64,000 nt of DNA from Streptomyces noursei (GCF_001646665.1 NZ_LWBU01000405.1:124001-188000); one strand, 5' to 3'; positions 8,037 to 16,748 are shown, counted from the stretch's first letter. Numbers and translations: made by a program. The notes: generated by a model from the sequence alone, not told the origin.

Positions 8037-8922
8037 CGCGGTCCGCCAGGATGTAGACGTTCTCGGCGTCGGCGCCGCTGTCGCACGAGAACGTCAGCGC
8101 GTACGCGCCGGAGACCCCGGAACCGCCCAGCAGGACGGGGGTCCTGCCGTCGCGCAGCGCGTCCGCGAGGCGCTCGGCGGTCTCCCGGTGGCCGGGGGTC
8201 ATGCACAGGGTGGTGCCGTCGGCGAAGACGTACACGTCCAGCGTGCCCAGGGGGCCGGGCCGTACGTCGGTGAGCGCCGTGCGCGTCTCGGCGAGCTCCT
8301 CCAGGCGGGCCACGGTGCGCTCGTGGTCGGTGACGACGGGCGTCTGGACCGGGACGAAGTCGGGGTGCGAGGGGTGCCGGCGGCGGGCGGCGGCCAGCTC
8401 GGGGGAGTCCTCGGGGTGGGCGTTGTCGGTGATGCCGGGAATGTCGGGCAGCTCGGCGAGGGCGTCGAGGTCGTCCAGCCCGTCGCCGTACTCCGCGTAC
8501 TCGGCGCCCAGCTCCATCGCGTCCATCGCCTCCAGGCCCGCGAAGTCCGCCTGGCGCGGCACGAAGAACGGCCCGTCCTCACCGGTGCCGGGCGCCGGGT
8601 GGCCGGACAGCCCGCCGAGTCCGCCGAGGAGGGTGCCGGGGCCGTCGCCGGCGTCCCGTGCCTCCTGCGCGGCCCAGAAGGCCCGCGCCTCGGCCAGCTC
8701 GCGCTCCCGCTCCTCGGCGAGGGCTTCGGCCACGGCCGTGCGTATGTCCTCGGTGGTGCGGGCATGGGGCACGGACGGCGTGCGTCCGGCGGTGTTCGCG
8801 GCGAGCTCCGTGCGCAGCGCGGTGACCTGCTTGCGCAGCCCGTGGGCGGCGTGCAGGGCAGCGGCGCCCACGGCCGTGGCGGTGGCCGTGGTCAGCAGCA
8901 GGGCGAGAGACATGGCGCTCAC
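8020..8922 (-). CDS. Membrane-anchored acidic protein of unknown function
   Basis: This 300-aa protein has one N-terminal hydrophobic segment (LALLLTTATATAVGAAALHAA). A likely coiled coil follows (TEDIRTAVAEALAEERERELAEARAFWAAQEARD, about residues 58-92), then a very acidic, proline-containing middle part and a compact C-terminal domain (about 195-300, from RTVARLEELAETRTALTDVR). The layout suggests a cytoplasmic domain tethered to the membrane. GTG 8922 is chosen because GGAG sits 7 nt upstream; ATG 8913 is possible. No family was recognised. The thiolase gene lies upstream on the same strand but is separated by a U-tailed terminator. Confidence 0.65.
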   Translation of the reverse strand: MSAMSLALLLTTATATAVGAAALHAAHGLRKQVTALRTELAANTAGRTPSVPHARTTEDIRTAVAEALAEERERELAEARAFWAAQEARDAGDGPGTLLGGLGGLSGHPAPGTGEDGPFFVPRQADFAGLEAMDAMELGAEYAEYGDGLDDLDALAELPDIPGITDNAHPEDSPELAAARRRHPSHPDFVPVQTPVVTDHERTVARLEELAETRTALTDVRPGPLGTLDVYVFADGTTLCMTPGHRETAERLADALRDGRTPVLLGGSGVSGAYALTFSCDSGADAENVYILADRVIASL

Positions 8923-9063
8923 TGACTTACTCCCGGTTTCAATCGATCCCCCGCACTTCCTACATCAGCTTGTCGTGCCCCCGCGCCCCCTGTCAGTGCA
9001 TTACGTCACGAATTGGACAGGTCTTTTTTCACGTGGTGCACCGCCATCTCCGGGCTGACCTGC

Positions 9064-9111
9064 AAAAACGAATCTCCCCCGGGAGATAGGTCACATCCTG
9101 GGGGAGATTCG
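9064..9111 (-). terminator. Intrinsic terminator with U tract after the thiolase gene
   Basis: Read on the minus strand, a perfect 12-bp stem (9100-9111 with 9069-9080, 19-nt loop) is followed at once by TTTTT (9064-9068). A second complementary copy of the inner arm (GGGAGAT, 9081-9087) lies in the loop and gives an alternative, shorter hairpin. The rest of the 8923-9241 gap shows only the short repeat listed next and no gene. Confidence 0.8.
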
Positions 9112-9174
9112 GTCACGGCCGGGACGCGGAACGGTTCGCCTCCGCCGCGCGCCCCTGCTGCTCACGTTCCGCTA

Positions 9175-9257
9175 CGGCTCAGCTCGGCCGCTCGCTCTGT
9201 CGCTCGCGTTCCGCTTCGCCACCGCGGCGGGCAGGCGCGGCTCAGCTCAGCCGCTCG
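9175..9257. repeat. 20-bp direct repeat that duplicates the thiolase 3' end
   Basis: Positions 9175-9194 and 9238-9257 match at 19 of 20 bases. The second copy contains the stop codon and last codons of the thiolase gene. The first copy lies 44 bp downstream in non-coding DNA flanked by further CGCT/GTTCCGCT near-repeats, which suggests a small local duplication. Confidence 0.6.
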
Positions 9258-10462
9258 ATGACCATGGCCATGCCCTGGCCGCCGCCGACGCACATGGTCT
9301 CCAGGCCGAACTGCTTGTCGTGGAACTGGAGGCTGTTGATCAGTGTGCCGGTGATGCGGGCACCGGTCATGCCGAAGGGGTGGCCGACGGCGATCGCGCC
9401 ACCGTTGACGTTCAGCTTCTCCAGCGGGATGTCCAGGTCGCGGTAGGACGGGATGACCTGGGCGGCGAACGCCTCGTTGATCTCGACCAGGTCGATGTCG
9501 CCGATGGTCAGGCCCGCGCGCCGGAGCGCCTGCTTGCTGGCCTCGACCGGGCCGTAGCCCATGATCTCGGGCGACAGGCCCGAGACGCCGGTGGACACGA
9601 TGCGCGCGAGCGGGGTCAGACCCAGCTCCCGCGCCTTGGTGTCGCTCATGATGACCAGCGCGGCGGCGCCGTCGTTGAGCGGGCAGCAGTTGGCGGCGGT
9701 CACCAGGCCGTCGGGGCGGAAGACCGGCTTCAGGCCCTGCACGCCGTCCAGCGTCACGCCCGCGCGCGGGCCGTCGTCCTTGGACACCACGGTGCCGTCC
9801 GGCGTGGTGACGGGGGTGATCTCCCGCTCCCAGAAGCCGTTCTTGATGGCCTCCTCGGCGAGGTTCTGCGACCGGACGCCGAACTCGTCCATGTCCTGGC
9901 GGGTCACGCCCTTGAGGCGCGCCAGGTTCTCGGCGGTCTGGCCCATGGCGATGTACGCGTCCGGGATCTGCCCGTCCTCGCGCGGGTCGTGCCAGTCCGA
10001 GCCCTCCTGCTCCGCGCGGGCGGCGGTGCGGGCCTCCGCCTCGGCGAAGAGCGGGTTGTGGGTGTCGGGCAGGCCGTCGCTGGTGCCCTTCACGGAGCGG
10101 GAGACCATCTCGACACCGGCGGAGATGAAGACGTCGCCCTCGCCCGCCTTGATGGCGTGCAGCGCCATGCGGGACGTCTGGAGCGACGAGGAGCAGTACC
10201 GGGTGATGGTGCAGCCGGGCAGGTGGTCCATGCCCATCTGCACGGCGACGATCCGGCCCAGGTTGTGGCCCTGCTCGCCGCCGGGCAGACCGCAGCCGAG
10301 CATCAGGTCGTCGATGTCGCGCGGGTCGAGCTCGGGCACCTTCGCGAGCGCGGCCTGAATGATCGTGGCGGTCAGGTCGTCCGGCCGCAGGTCCTTCAGC
10401 GAGCCCTTGAAGGCCCGGCCGATGGGGGATCGGGCGGCTGAGACGATCACGGCTTCGGGCAT
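9242..10462 (-). CDS. Acetyl-CoA C-acetyltransferase / 3-ketoacyl-CoA thiolase
   Basis: This 406-aa thiolase catalyses reversible thiolytic cleavage or condensation of acyl-CoA units, in beta-oxidation or acetoacetyl-CoA formation. The nucleophilic Cys is C90 in TRYCSSSLQ. The His-containing loop is NGGAIAVGHPFGMTGAR, and the second catalytic Cys is in CVGGGQGMAMVIERLS at the C-terminus, all as expected. Start ATG 10462 (MPEAVIVSAARSPIGRA) is chosen because it matches the family N-terminus and has CTGGAG 6-7 nt upstream. The longer in-frame start near 10528 adds a non-homologous leader. Two inverted repeats upstream (10508-10524 and 10560-10573) could be TetR-type operators. The gene ends its transcript at the U-tailed hairpin. 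Confidence 0.95.
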   Translation of the reverse strand: MPEAVIVSAARSPIGRAFKGSLKDLRPDDLTATIIQAALAKVPELDPRDIDDLMLGCGLPGGEQGHNLGRIVAVQMGMDHLPGCTITRYCSSSLQTSRMALHAIKAGEGDVFISAGVEMVSRSVKGTSDGLPDTHNPLFAEAEARTAARAEQEGSDWHDPREDGQIPDAYIAMGQTAENLARLKGVTRQDMDEFGVRSQNLAEEAIKNGFWEREITPVTTPDGTVVSKDDGPRAGVTLDGVQGLKPVFRPDGLVTAANCCPLNDGAAALVIMSDTKARELGLTPLARIVSTGVSGLSPEIMGYGPVEASKQALRRAGLTIGDIDLVEINEAFAAQVIPSYRDLDIPLEKLNVNGGAIAVGHPFGMTGARITGTLINSLQFHDKQFGLETMCVGGGQGMAMVIERLS

Positions 10463-10507
10463 CACGGCTCCAGAGGGGCGAGGGGCAGGACTGAGAGGGA
10501 AGTTACC

Positions 10508-10573
10508 CCTACGTACCGCGTAGGTCATCGGGACGGGCGTGTGATGCGGACCGCATTTCTAAGCGCTCGCTCA
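10508..10573. promoter_or_regulatory. Two candidate operators upstream of the thiolase gene
   Basis: CCTACG-TACCG-CGTAGG (10508-10524) is a perfect 6-bp dyad. TAAGCGCTCGCTCA (10560-10573) has the form TNAGCG-NN-CGCTNA, a perfect dyad that resembles TetR-family operators of acyl-CoA catabolism genes in actinobacteria. TGCGG-A-CCGCA lies between them. The regulator is not in the window. The rest of 10574-10690 is GC-rich DNA without a recognised gene. Confidence 0.45.
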
Positions 10574-10690
10574 GCCTCGGGCCCCGGCCCGCACCCGGCT
10601 CCTTCCCGGTGCGGGGTGTTTCACCCCTCCCCTCCGGCCTCGCGCGGGGCCGGCACAGGGCGCTCCGCCGGCTTCAGCGGCACCGCCGGG

Positions 10691-10748
10691 CCCCGGGCCG
10701 GTACGCGGCCCCCGGGACCCGCCCCCGTGGCCGCGTACCGGCCCGGGG
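10691..10748 (-). terminator. 20-bp perfect stem terminator after the SGNH hydrolase gene
   Basis: Arms 10691-10710 and 10729-10748 are exact reverse complements over 20 bp with an 18-nt loop. The hairpin lies about 45 nt past the stop codon of the minus-strand hydrolase gene. Confidence 0.85.
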
Positions 10749-10791
10749 CACCCCGTCGGGCGCCACGGACCGGCGGGGCCGCGCGGGGCCG

Positions 10792-11793
10792 TCAGGGACG
10801 GCCGTCCGGGAGGGGCGCCGGGTCCTGCACGGCGGGCAGCCGGCGACGGCGCCGGTGCTTGAGCAGCGCCCACGGGGCGCGGGCGCCCGTGACCTCCGTA
10901 CCGGCCTCCTCCACCGCCTCGGCCGCCGCCTTGGCCACCGGCAGCATGCCCTCCCGGCGGTCCGCCTCCAGCCGGTCCTGCTCCGGCCACAGGTCCAGGA
11001 CGGCGCACAGGGTCGGGAGCACCGCCATCGCCGCCGTCGCGTACCCCTCGGCCGACGGGTGGTAGTTGTCGGCGCCGAACATCTCCCGCGGGTTCGCCGC
11101 GAACTCCGGCCCCAGGAGGTCGCCCAGCGACACCGTCCGGCCGCCCTGCTCGACGACCACGATCGTCTGCGCGGCGGCCAGCTGCCGCGACACCCGCCGC
11201 GCCAGCCACCGCAGCGGCTGGTACACCGGCTCGATCGTGCCCAGGTCCGGGCAGGTGCCCACGACCACCTCCGCACCCGCCGTACGGAGCCGGCGCACGG
11301 CGGTCGCCAGGTACCGCACCGACTGCGTCGCGGACATGCGGTGCGTCACGTCGTTCGCCCCGATCATGATCACGCACACGTCGGGAATCCGCCCCGGATG
11401 GGTCAGCAGCAGCGTGACCTGCCGCTCCAGGTCGTCCGACCGGGCGCCGGGCAGCGCGACGTTCCGGAGCTCCACCGGGCGCTCCGCGACCGCGGCCAGC
11501 CCCGAGGCGAGCAGCGCGCCCGGTGTCTGGCCCGCCCGCCGCACGCCCTGGCCCGCCGCCGTCGAATCACCCAGCAGGGCCAGCCGCAGGGCCTCGGCGC
11601 CGCCGCCGTACCCCCGGCCGTACAGCCCGTCCGCCGCCGGTGGGAGGGGCGCCACCCCACCGCCCACCGAACGTTTCGCCAGCCGCACCTCGGCCAGCAG
11701 CACCCCGACCGTCGCTGCCCCCAGCAGGCCGATGCCGCCGCCCCCGTACGCCGCGCCGGCGGCAATCCGCCGGGCCACCCTCGCCCTCGACAT
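10792..11793 (-). CDS. SGNH/GDSL-family hydrolase, probably membrane-anchored
   Basis: This 333-aa protein starts with a hydrophobic segment (RRIAAGAAYGGGGIGLLGAATVGVLLAEV) that can act as an uncleaved anchor or signal. The SGNH blocks follow: LALLGDSTAAG (Ser nucleophile in GDS), the oxyanion-hole Gly near PGARSDDL, CVIMIGANDVTH (block III Asn) and GADNYHPSAEGY (block V Asp-x-x-His). These enzymes are esterases or lipases of varied substrate. Start ATG 11793 is chosen with AGGAGG about 11 nt upstream; a TTG at 11823 would extend over the ribosome-binding site. The gene diverges from cystathionine beta-synthase. The substrate is unknown. Confidence 0.88.
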   Translation of the reverse strand: MSRARVARRIAAGAAYGGGGIGLLGAATVGVLLAEVRLAKRSVGGGVAPLPPAADGLYGRGYGGGAEALRLALLGDSTAAGQGVRRAGQTPGALLASGLAAVAERPVELRNVALPGARSDDLERQVTLLLTHPGRIPDVCVIMIGANDVTHRMSATQSVRYLATAVRRLRTAGAEVVVGTCPDLGTIEPVYQPLRWLARRVSRQLAAAQTIVVVEQGGRTVSLGDLLGPEFAANPREMFGADNYHPSAEGYATAAMAVLPTLCAVLDLWPEQDRLEADRREGMLPVAKAAAEAVEEAGTEVTGARAPWALLKHRRRRRLPAVQDPAPLPDGRP

Positions 11794-11897
11794 AGGGACA
11801 GCCACCTCCTCGATTCGGTACAAGAGCTAACTGCCCCGAACTCGACTCCGACTACGCATACGCTGGCGGGACCATTACGGAGACCCCGGAGACTACG

Positions 11898-13283
11898 GTG
11901 CAATACCACGACTCGATGATCAGCCTCGTCGGCAATACCCCGCTGGTGAAGCTCAACAGTGTGACCGAGGGCCTGCAGGCCACCGTCCTGGCCAAGGTCG
12001 AGTACTTCAACCCCGGCGGTTCGGTCAAGGACCGCATCGCCCTGCGCATGATCGAGGCGGCCGAGGAGAGCGGCGCCCTGAAGCCCGGCGGCACGATCGT
12101 CGAGCCCACGTCCGGCAACACGGGCGTCGGCCTCGCCATCGTGGCCCAGCAGAAGGGCTACAAGTGCATCTTCGTCTGCCCCGACAAGGTGTCGACCGAC
12201 AAGATCAACGTGCTGCGCGCGTACGGCGCCGAGGTCGTCGTCTGCCCCACGGCCGTGGACCCGGAGCACCCGGACTCGTACTACAACGTCTCCGACCGCC
12301 TCGTGCGTGAGACGCCGGGCGCCTGGAAGCCCGACCAGTACTCCAACCCGAACAACCCCCGTTCGCACTACGAGACCACCGGTCCCGAGCTGTGGGACCA
12401 GACGGACGGGAAGATCACCCACTTCGTGGCGGGCGTCGGCACCGGCGGCACCATCACCGGCACCGGCCGCTACCTGAAGGAGGTCAGCGGCGGCAAGGTC
12501 CGCGTCGTCGGCGCCGACCCCGAGGGCTCGGTCTACTCCGGCGGCTCCGGCCGCCCCTATCTGGTCGAGGGCGTCGGCGAGGACTTCTGGCCCAGCGCCT
12601 ACGACCGGACCGTCACCGACGAGATCGTCGCCGTGTCGGACAAGGACTCCTTCCAGATGACCCGCCGCCTCGCCAAGGAGGAGGGCCTCCTCGTCGGCGG
12701 CTCCTGCGGCATGGCCGTCGTCGCGGCCCTCCGGGTCGCCGAGGGACTCGGCCCCGACGACGTCGTGGTCGTGCTCCTCCCGGACAGCGGCAAGGGCTAT
12801 CTGTCGAAGATCTTCAACGACGAGTGGATGGCGGACTACGGCTTCCTGGAGGAGGCCGGCCCGTCCGCCAGCGTGGGCGACGTCCTGCGCCACAAGGAGG
12901 GCGACATCCCCAAGCTCGTCCACATGCACCCGGAGGAGACGGTCGGCGAGGCCATCGACGTCCTGCGCGAGTACGGCGTCTCCCAGATGCCCATCGTCAA
13001 GCCCGGCGCCGGCCACCCCGACGTCATGGCCGCCGAGGTCGTCGGCTCGGTCGTCGAACGCGAGCTGCTGGACGCCCTGTTCACCAAGCGGGCCTCCCTC
13101 GACGACCCGCTCGACAAGCACATGAGCCCGCCGCTGCCCCAGGTCGGCTCGGGCGAGCCGGTCGCCGACCTCATGTCCGTACTGGGCTCGGCCGACGCCG
13201 CGATCGTGCTGGTCGAGGGCAAGCCGACCGGTGTGGTGAGCCGTCAGGACCTGCTCGCCTTCCTGGCCAAGGACGGCAAGTAG
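11898..13283 (+). CDS. cbs: Cystathionine beta-synthase
   Basis: This 461-aa protein has two parts. Residues 1 to about 325 form a fold-II PLP enzyme of the cysteine synthase/CBS family, with K44 as the PLP Schiff-base lysine in NPGGSVKDRIAL, the substrate loop TSGNTGVGLAI and the phosphate-binding GVGTGGTITGTG. Residues about 335-461 are a pair of CBS domains (LVHMHPEETVGEAIDVLREYGVSQMPIV and VADLMSVLGSADAAIVLVEGKPTGVVSRQDLLAFL). This architecture separates it from plain cysteine synthase. It condenses serine with homocysteine in transsulfuration, and the CBS pair usually senses adenosyl ligands. GTG 11898 is preceded by GGAGA 5 nt upstream. A short divergent promoter region (11794-11897) separates it from the SGNH hydrolase. 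Confidence 0.93.
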   Translation: MQYHDSMISLVGNTPLVKLNSVTEGLQATVLAKVEYFNPGGSVKDRIALRMIEAAEESGALKPGGTIVEPTSGNTGVGLAIVAQQKGYKCIFVCPDKVSTDKINVLRAYGAEVVVCPTAVDPEHPDSYYNVSDRLVRETPGAWKPDQYSNPNNPRSHYETTGPELWDQTDGKITHFVAGVGTGGTITGTGRYLKEVSGGKVRVVGADPEGSVYSGGSGRPYLVEGVGEDFWPSAYDRTVTDEIVAVSDKDSFQMTRRLAKEEGLLVGGSCGMAVVAALRVAEGLGPDDVVVVLLPDSGKGYLSKIFNDEWMADYGFLEEAGPSASVGDVLRHKEGDIPKLVHMHPEETVGEAIDVLREYGVSQMPIVKPGAGHPDVMAAEVVGSVVERELLDALFTKRASLDDPLDKHMSPPLPQVGSGEPVADLMSVLGSADAAIVLVEGKPTGVVSRQDLLAFLAKDGK

Positions 13284-13765
13284 CCACGAGGGAACGCCGC
13301 TTCGCGCAATCGGTACGAGCGCGACATGTGGTGGCAGCACGCGCTTAACACGCGTCGGGCATTGTCATCCCTGTCGGCGTCACGGACTTCCGGAGCGGCT
13401 CCCGGACCTCCTGCTACGCCGCGGACGCGGAGACCGGCCCTGACCCGGGCCCGTGTCCCTCGCGGGGACCGCCGTCGTCCCGCCCCCCGGCTACGGGGGT
13501 GCGGCGGTCCCCGCGCCACATCTCCCGCCGGGCCCGCGTGCCCGGCTCCCGGTGCCCGGCCTTTGTGCCGGGGCGGCGCCCGTGCCGCGCCGCCCCGAGA
13601 CGCGGGCGCCCGTGTCTCGCCACCCGCCCGCCGGGCTCTTGTGCCCGCCGGGGCCGGGGCGGACGCATGCGCCCCGCCGGGCCTGTTGAGCCCGGGGCAG
13701 CCGGGCGGGCCGAGGTGCCGGCATCCGCGGGGCCCCGGGCGGTGCGGGGGCCCGTCGCCCGGCGG
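13284..13765. other. 482-bp intergenic region with a hairpin, no gene seen
   Basis: The first 100 bp are of ordinary composition. The rest is extremely GC-rich with many short inverted repeats, including the clear stem at 13569-13597 and a smaller CCGGGC-N7-GCCCGG near 13677-13695. Open frames here lack a plausible start and protein character. It separates two convergent genes. Confidence 0.5.
13569..13597. terminator. Hairpin between convergent genes
   Basis: A perfect 10-bp stem (13569-13578 with 13588-13597) has a 9-nt loop. It lies between the ends of cbs and the minus-strand EspG-like gene. Confidence 0.55.
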
Positions 13766-14608
13766 CTAGCGGGCTTCCGCGTGCTGGATCTCGCCGTCTC
13801 CGGGCAGGAGGGCGGTGATCCTCGTCCAGATGGTCTTCGCGTCCGTGCGGACGAGCCGGAAGGGGGTCGCCGGCGTGATCCGGTCCGCGGGCAGCGGCTC
13901 CTCCGGCAGCTCCCGCAACCAGTAGCCCAGCGACCCGCAGTCCCACACGGCGAAGCCGCGCCCCGCGACGCCCGGGCTGCCGTCGCGCGTGGACTGCCAG
14001 GCGGCGGTCATCCGCCAGCTCGACCGCAGCTCGGAGATCAGCTCGGTGAGCAGCGCCAGCTCCGGCCCGGCGAGGGCGCCGCCTGCTGCCAGGCCCCGGG
14101 CGACGAGCTCGCGCTCCTGCTCGGCGGTGCTGCCGTGCGGCAGGTTCTCCAGGCCGGTGAGCCCCGCCTCGACGGTGCCGACGGTGGTCCCGACGGCCGG
14201 GAGCGCCGACTCGCGGGCAGCGGGGGACTGCTTGAGGTTCACCATGTCGGCGAGCTTCCAGACCAGCATCTTCGGCTCCACGAGGGAGTACTCCGCCTCG
14301 GGCTGTCCGGGCCAGGCCTCGTGGGCGACGACGTCGTCCTGGCCGATCATCATCCCGTGGTGCAGCTTGCCCTGCCGCCCGCCCGCCTCCAGGGATATGA
14401 CCACGACGGGGGACAGGATCGTCTCCATCAGCGGCAGCAGCAGCTGGGACAGCTTCCCGTCCCGGTGGACCAGCCCGCACTCGACCAGTTCCTTGTGGGC
14501 CGTCGCGTACTCCTCGGGCACCTCCTGGCCGGCGGCCATCTCGGACAGCACGACCACGTGTTCGTCGGCCAGCCGGAAACGTGACCTGGAAACGTCGAAC
14601 GAAGGCAT
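13766..14608 (-). CDS. Possible EspG-like type-VII-secretion chaperone
   Basis: This 280-aa soluble protein has no signal or membrane segment. Its N-terminal half (MPSFDVSRSRFRLADEHVVVLSEMA, then AHKELVECGLVHRDGKLSQLLLPLMETILSPVVVISLE) resembles EspG-family proteins: a leading strand/helix, a 'GLV..DG.L' turn, then a helix and hydrophobic strands. EspG proteins are cytosolic chaperones for PPE-type substrates of type VII secretion. It is last of four minus-strand genes, one of which encodes a large WXG/PPE-like protein, and that context supports the idea. The similarity is judged by eye, so the family call is tentative. Otherwise it is a hypothetical protein. Confidence 0.5.
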   Translation of the reverse strand: MPSFDVSRSRFRLADEHVVVLSEMAAGQEVPEEYATAHKELVECGLVHRDGKLSQLLLPLMETILSPVVVISLEAGGRQGKLHHGMMIGQDDVVAHEAWPGQPEAEYSLVEPKMLVWKLADMVNLKQSPAARESALPAVGTTVGTVEAGLTGLENLPHGSTAEQERELVARGLAAGGALAGPELALLTELISELRSSWRMTAAWQSTRDGSPGVAGRGFAVWDCGSLGYWLRELPEEPLPADRITPATPFRLVRTDAKTIWTRITALLPGDGEIQHAEAR

Positions 14609-14673
14609 ATCTCACTCACTTGGTAGTCAGTCACCGCAGCCCACCCCGGGCCCGGTCATGAGCCGTCGGGCGG

Positions 14674-15285
14674 TCAGTACTGGGACTCGGCCCAGAGGTT
14701 GAAGACCCGGGCGAAGCCCGCCCGCACGGCCCCCCGCCGGGTGAGCACGGACCGGTCGACTCCGCAGAAGAGCGCCGCGAGGGCGATGTCGGCGTGCAGC
14801 ACCCGGCCCTCGGCCTGCACCGTCATGCGCTTGCCCTTGCCCCAGCCCGACTGCCGCACGCTGATGACGACACCGGGGTCCTCGGCGTCGGCGGCCCGGG
14901 ACAGCGTGTACGCGTTGCGGTCGACGGCGGTCAGCCGGTAGCCGTCCCCGAGGTAGGTCATGTGCAGGGACCGGCCCCGGTGGGTCATGCCCCACCGGTT
15001 CCGGCTCATCCGGACGTGCCCGTCCCCCAGGCGGAGGACCGCGCGGTTCAGGGAGGGCCGGGTCATGCCCTCCGTGTGGATCCCGCGCGCCTCGAAGGTC
15101 GCCGTGGGGATCAGGCCGCCGCTCACCTCGGTGACGACCTTCTCCTGGAGATGCGGCTGCGCCGGGTAGACCACACGGATGTCGCCGAATTCCGGGGAGG
15201 TGCCCTGCCAGCCCCACTGGGTCCGCTCGCCCTTCTTCCGCTCCCTCCAGTGGGTGAGCGTGAACGGGCTGATGATGGTGTGCAT
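14674..15285 (-). CDS. Hypothetical protein in a type-VII-like cluster
   Basis: This 203-aa basic soluble protein is predicted by eye to be beta-rich: alternating strands with RVVYPAQPHLQEKVVTEVSGGLIPTATFEARGIHTEGM and RHVRM/TYLGDGYRLTAVDRNAYTLSR-like turns, then VLHADIALAALFCGVDRSVLTRRGAVRAGF at the end. No catalytic motif or secretion signal is recognised. It starts 11 nt after the stop of the large WXG/PPE-like gene (RBS GAGGGA), so the two are surely co-transcribed. The family is unknown to me; context suggests a role with that protein. Confidence 0.6.
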   Translation of the reverse strand: MHTIISPFTLTHWRERKKGERTQWGWQGTSPEFGDIRVVYPAQPHLQEKVVTEVSGGLIPTATFEARGIHTEGMTRPSLNRAVLRLGDGHVRMSRNRWGMTHRGRSLHMTYLGDGYRLTAVDRNAYTLSRAADAEDPGVVISVRQSGWGKGKRMTVQAEGRVLHADIALAALFCGVDRSVLTRRGAVRAGFARVFNLWAESQY

Positions 15286-15296
15286 GGATTCCCTCG

Positions 15297-16748
15297 CTAG
15301 TCGAACGGGTTGAGGGCGCTGCCCAGCTTCTTCGCCCCGCTGGCGATTCCGTCCCCGAGGTCCGAGGCCTTGTCGCCGACCCAGTCTCCGGCCTTCTCGA
15401 GTCCGTCGCCGATGGCCTCGCGGTTCTCCCAGATCACCGCGCCGCCGTACGCGATGCCCGTGCCGATGGCCAGGCCCAGCGTCACCGGGGTGGGAGCCAC
15501 GGTGAGGGCGGTCATGGACGCGCTGAACGCCGTGCCGGTGAGGTCGGTGGCGAACTTCGAGGGATTGGCCTTGATCATTTCCGTGTCGTACGTGGCGAGG
15601 TTCGCCAAGCCGTACCCCGTCGCCGCCACGCCTCCGACCACGCCCACGCCGCGCATCCAGCCCGCGGCCTTGGCGGCGTTCGCCAGTCCGCCGTTCTGGG
15701 CGACCTTGATGAGGTTGGCCTCCGTGGCCGCCGGCATGTGGAAGACGTTGTTCTTCATGAACCCGCCGAACATCGCCGCTTCGTCGGAGCCGGTGACGGC
15801 GGTGACCAGGCCGGGGGGAACGCGGCTCAGCATGCTGCCCGGTGCCCCGGGCAGCCGGTTGTTGATGAAGTTCGCGAGCATGGTGCCGGGCGCCGTGACC
15901 GCCTTGCCGTGCTTGAGGGCCTTGTACAGCTTGTACGAGCCCTTCAGCGTCGTCCCCGTCGCGGTGGCGAACGCGGCGGCGGTGAGGGTGCCCTTCTGCA
16001 CGGCGGCGAACAGTTCGGCGGCCCTCTTGCTGCCGGTGACGTTCTCGATGCCCGCCTTCTGCAGGCGCTTCAGGTAGTCGTCCAGGGTCTCGTCGTCACG
16101 CATCTTGAGCGCGTTGAGCTCCATGCGCTCCTGCTTCTTCTGGTCGTCCGCGGCGGAGACCTTCCCGGCGTCACCGTTGAACCCGGTGCCCAGGGTTTCG
16201 TCGTTCTTGCCGCCCTGGCCGTCCTTGACGACCGCTTCCAGGTCCTTCTTCAGGTCCTTGTCGGCGTCGTCGACGGCCTTGACGCAGGCCTTGATGTACT
16301 CGGCCCAGGACTGCTCGCTCTCCCGCACGGTCCTGGCGTGGTCGGGGTCGTGGCGGGCCGCCTGGCGCTCGGCCGGGGTCAGCTTGTCCCAGTCGTAGGC
16401 GACGTTGCCCTGTTCGGAGACCTTCATGCCGGCCGCGATGGCGTCCGTGCGGGCGGTCTCCAGCTGCTTCTTCAGCTCGACGAACTGCTGGTGGGCGTTG
16501 CGCAGCAGAGTGGCGGTCGCCTTGGCCTGGGTCTGAGCGGCCTGGTACTCGTAACGCGTAGCGGCGAAGTTGGTGTGTGCCGCGGTCGCGCTCTCACCGA
16601 GCCACGTCGGACCCATGGTTATCTTCTGGACGTTGTCCCGGTAGGTGACTTCCACCTTGTGTATTTCGTCGGCCATCTTCTGCCATTTGTCGGCAGCGGT
16701 GTTGAGAGGCCCGAAGTCGGTGGACATGACTTCGTGGTACGTCAGCAT
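15297..16748 (-). CDS. Large WXG100/PPE-like type-VII-secretion-associated protein
   Basis: This 483-aa protein begins with about 110 residues of helical-hairpin character like ESX substrates (DFGPLNTAADKWQKMADEIHKVEVTYRDNVQK, a turn at GPTWLGESATAAHTNF, then ATRYEYQAAQTQAKATATLLRNAHQQFVELKKQLETAR). TWLG sits where WXG proteins have their W-x-G turn. A charged helical middle (about 130-270) is followed by a Gly/Ala-rich hydrophobic part with several possible membrane helices (about 275-430). The tail is SDLGDGIASGAKKLGSALNPFD. Such domain order is common in Streptomyces type-VII-linked proteins. The gene is followed closely by two genes (gaps 11 and 65 nt) and preceded by the 144-aa helical gene. 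No toxin motif is recognised. The start is ATG 16748 with AGGGA upstream. Confidence 0.65.
   Translation of the reverse strand: MLTYHEVMSTDFGPLNTAADKWQKMADEIHKVEVTYRDNVQKITMGPTWLGESATAAHTNFAATRYEYQAAQTQAKATATLLRNAHQQFVELKKQLETARTDAIAAGMKVSEQGNVAYDWDKLTPAERQAARHDPDHARTVRESEQSWAEYIKACVKAVDDADKDLKKDLEAVVKDGQGGKNDETLGTGFNGDAGKVSAADDQKKQERMELNALKMRDDETLDDYLKRLQKAGIENVTGSKRAAELFAAVQKGTLTAAAFATATGTTLKGSYKLYKALKHGKAVTAPGTMLANFINNRLPGAPGSMLSRVPPGLVTAVTGSDEAAMFGGFMKNNVFHMPAATEANLIKVAQNGGLANAAKAAGWMRGVGVVGGVAATGYGLANLATYDTEMIKANPSKFATDLTGTAFSASMTALTVAPTPVTLGLAIGTGIAYGGAVIWENREAIGDGLEKAGDWVGDKASDLGDGIASGAKKLGSALNPFD

Noticed and set aside
8989..9029. CCTGTC...GACAGG stem followed by TTTTTT on the plus strand
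   Set aside because: The loop is 21 nt, the stem only 6 bp, and no plus-strand gene ends nearby, so a terminator call is not supported.
13284..13765. Possible small gene in the 482-bp gap after cbs
   Set aside because: No frame has a start with ribosome-binding site and protein-like composition; the region is dominated by short inverted repeats.
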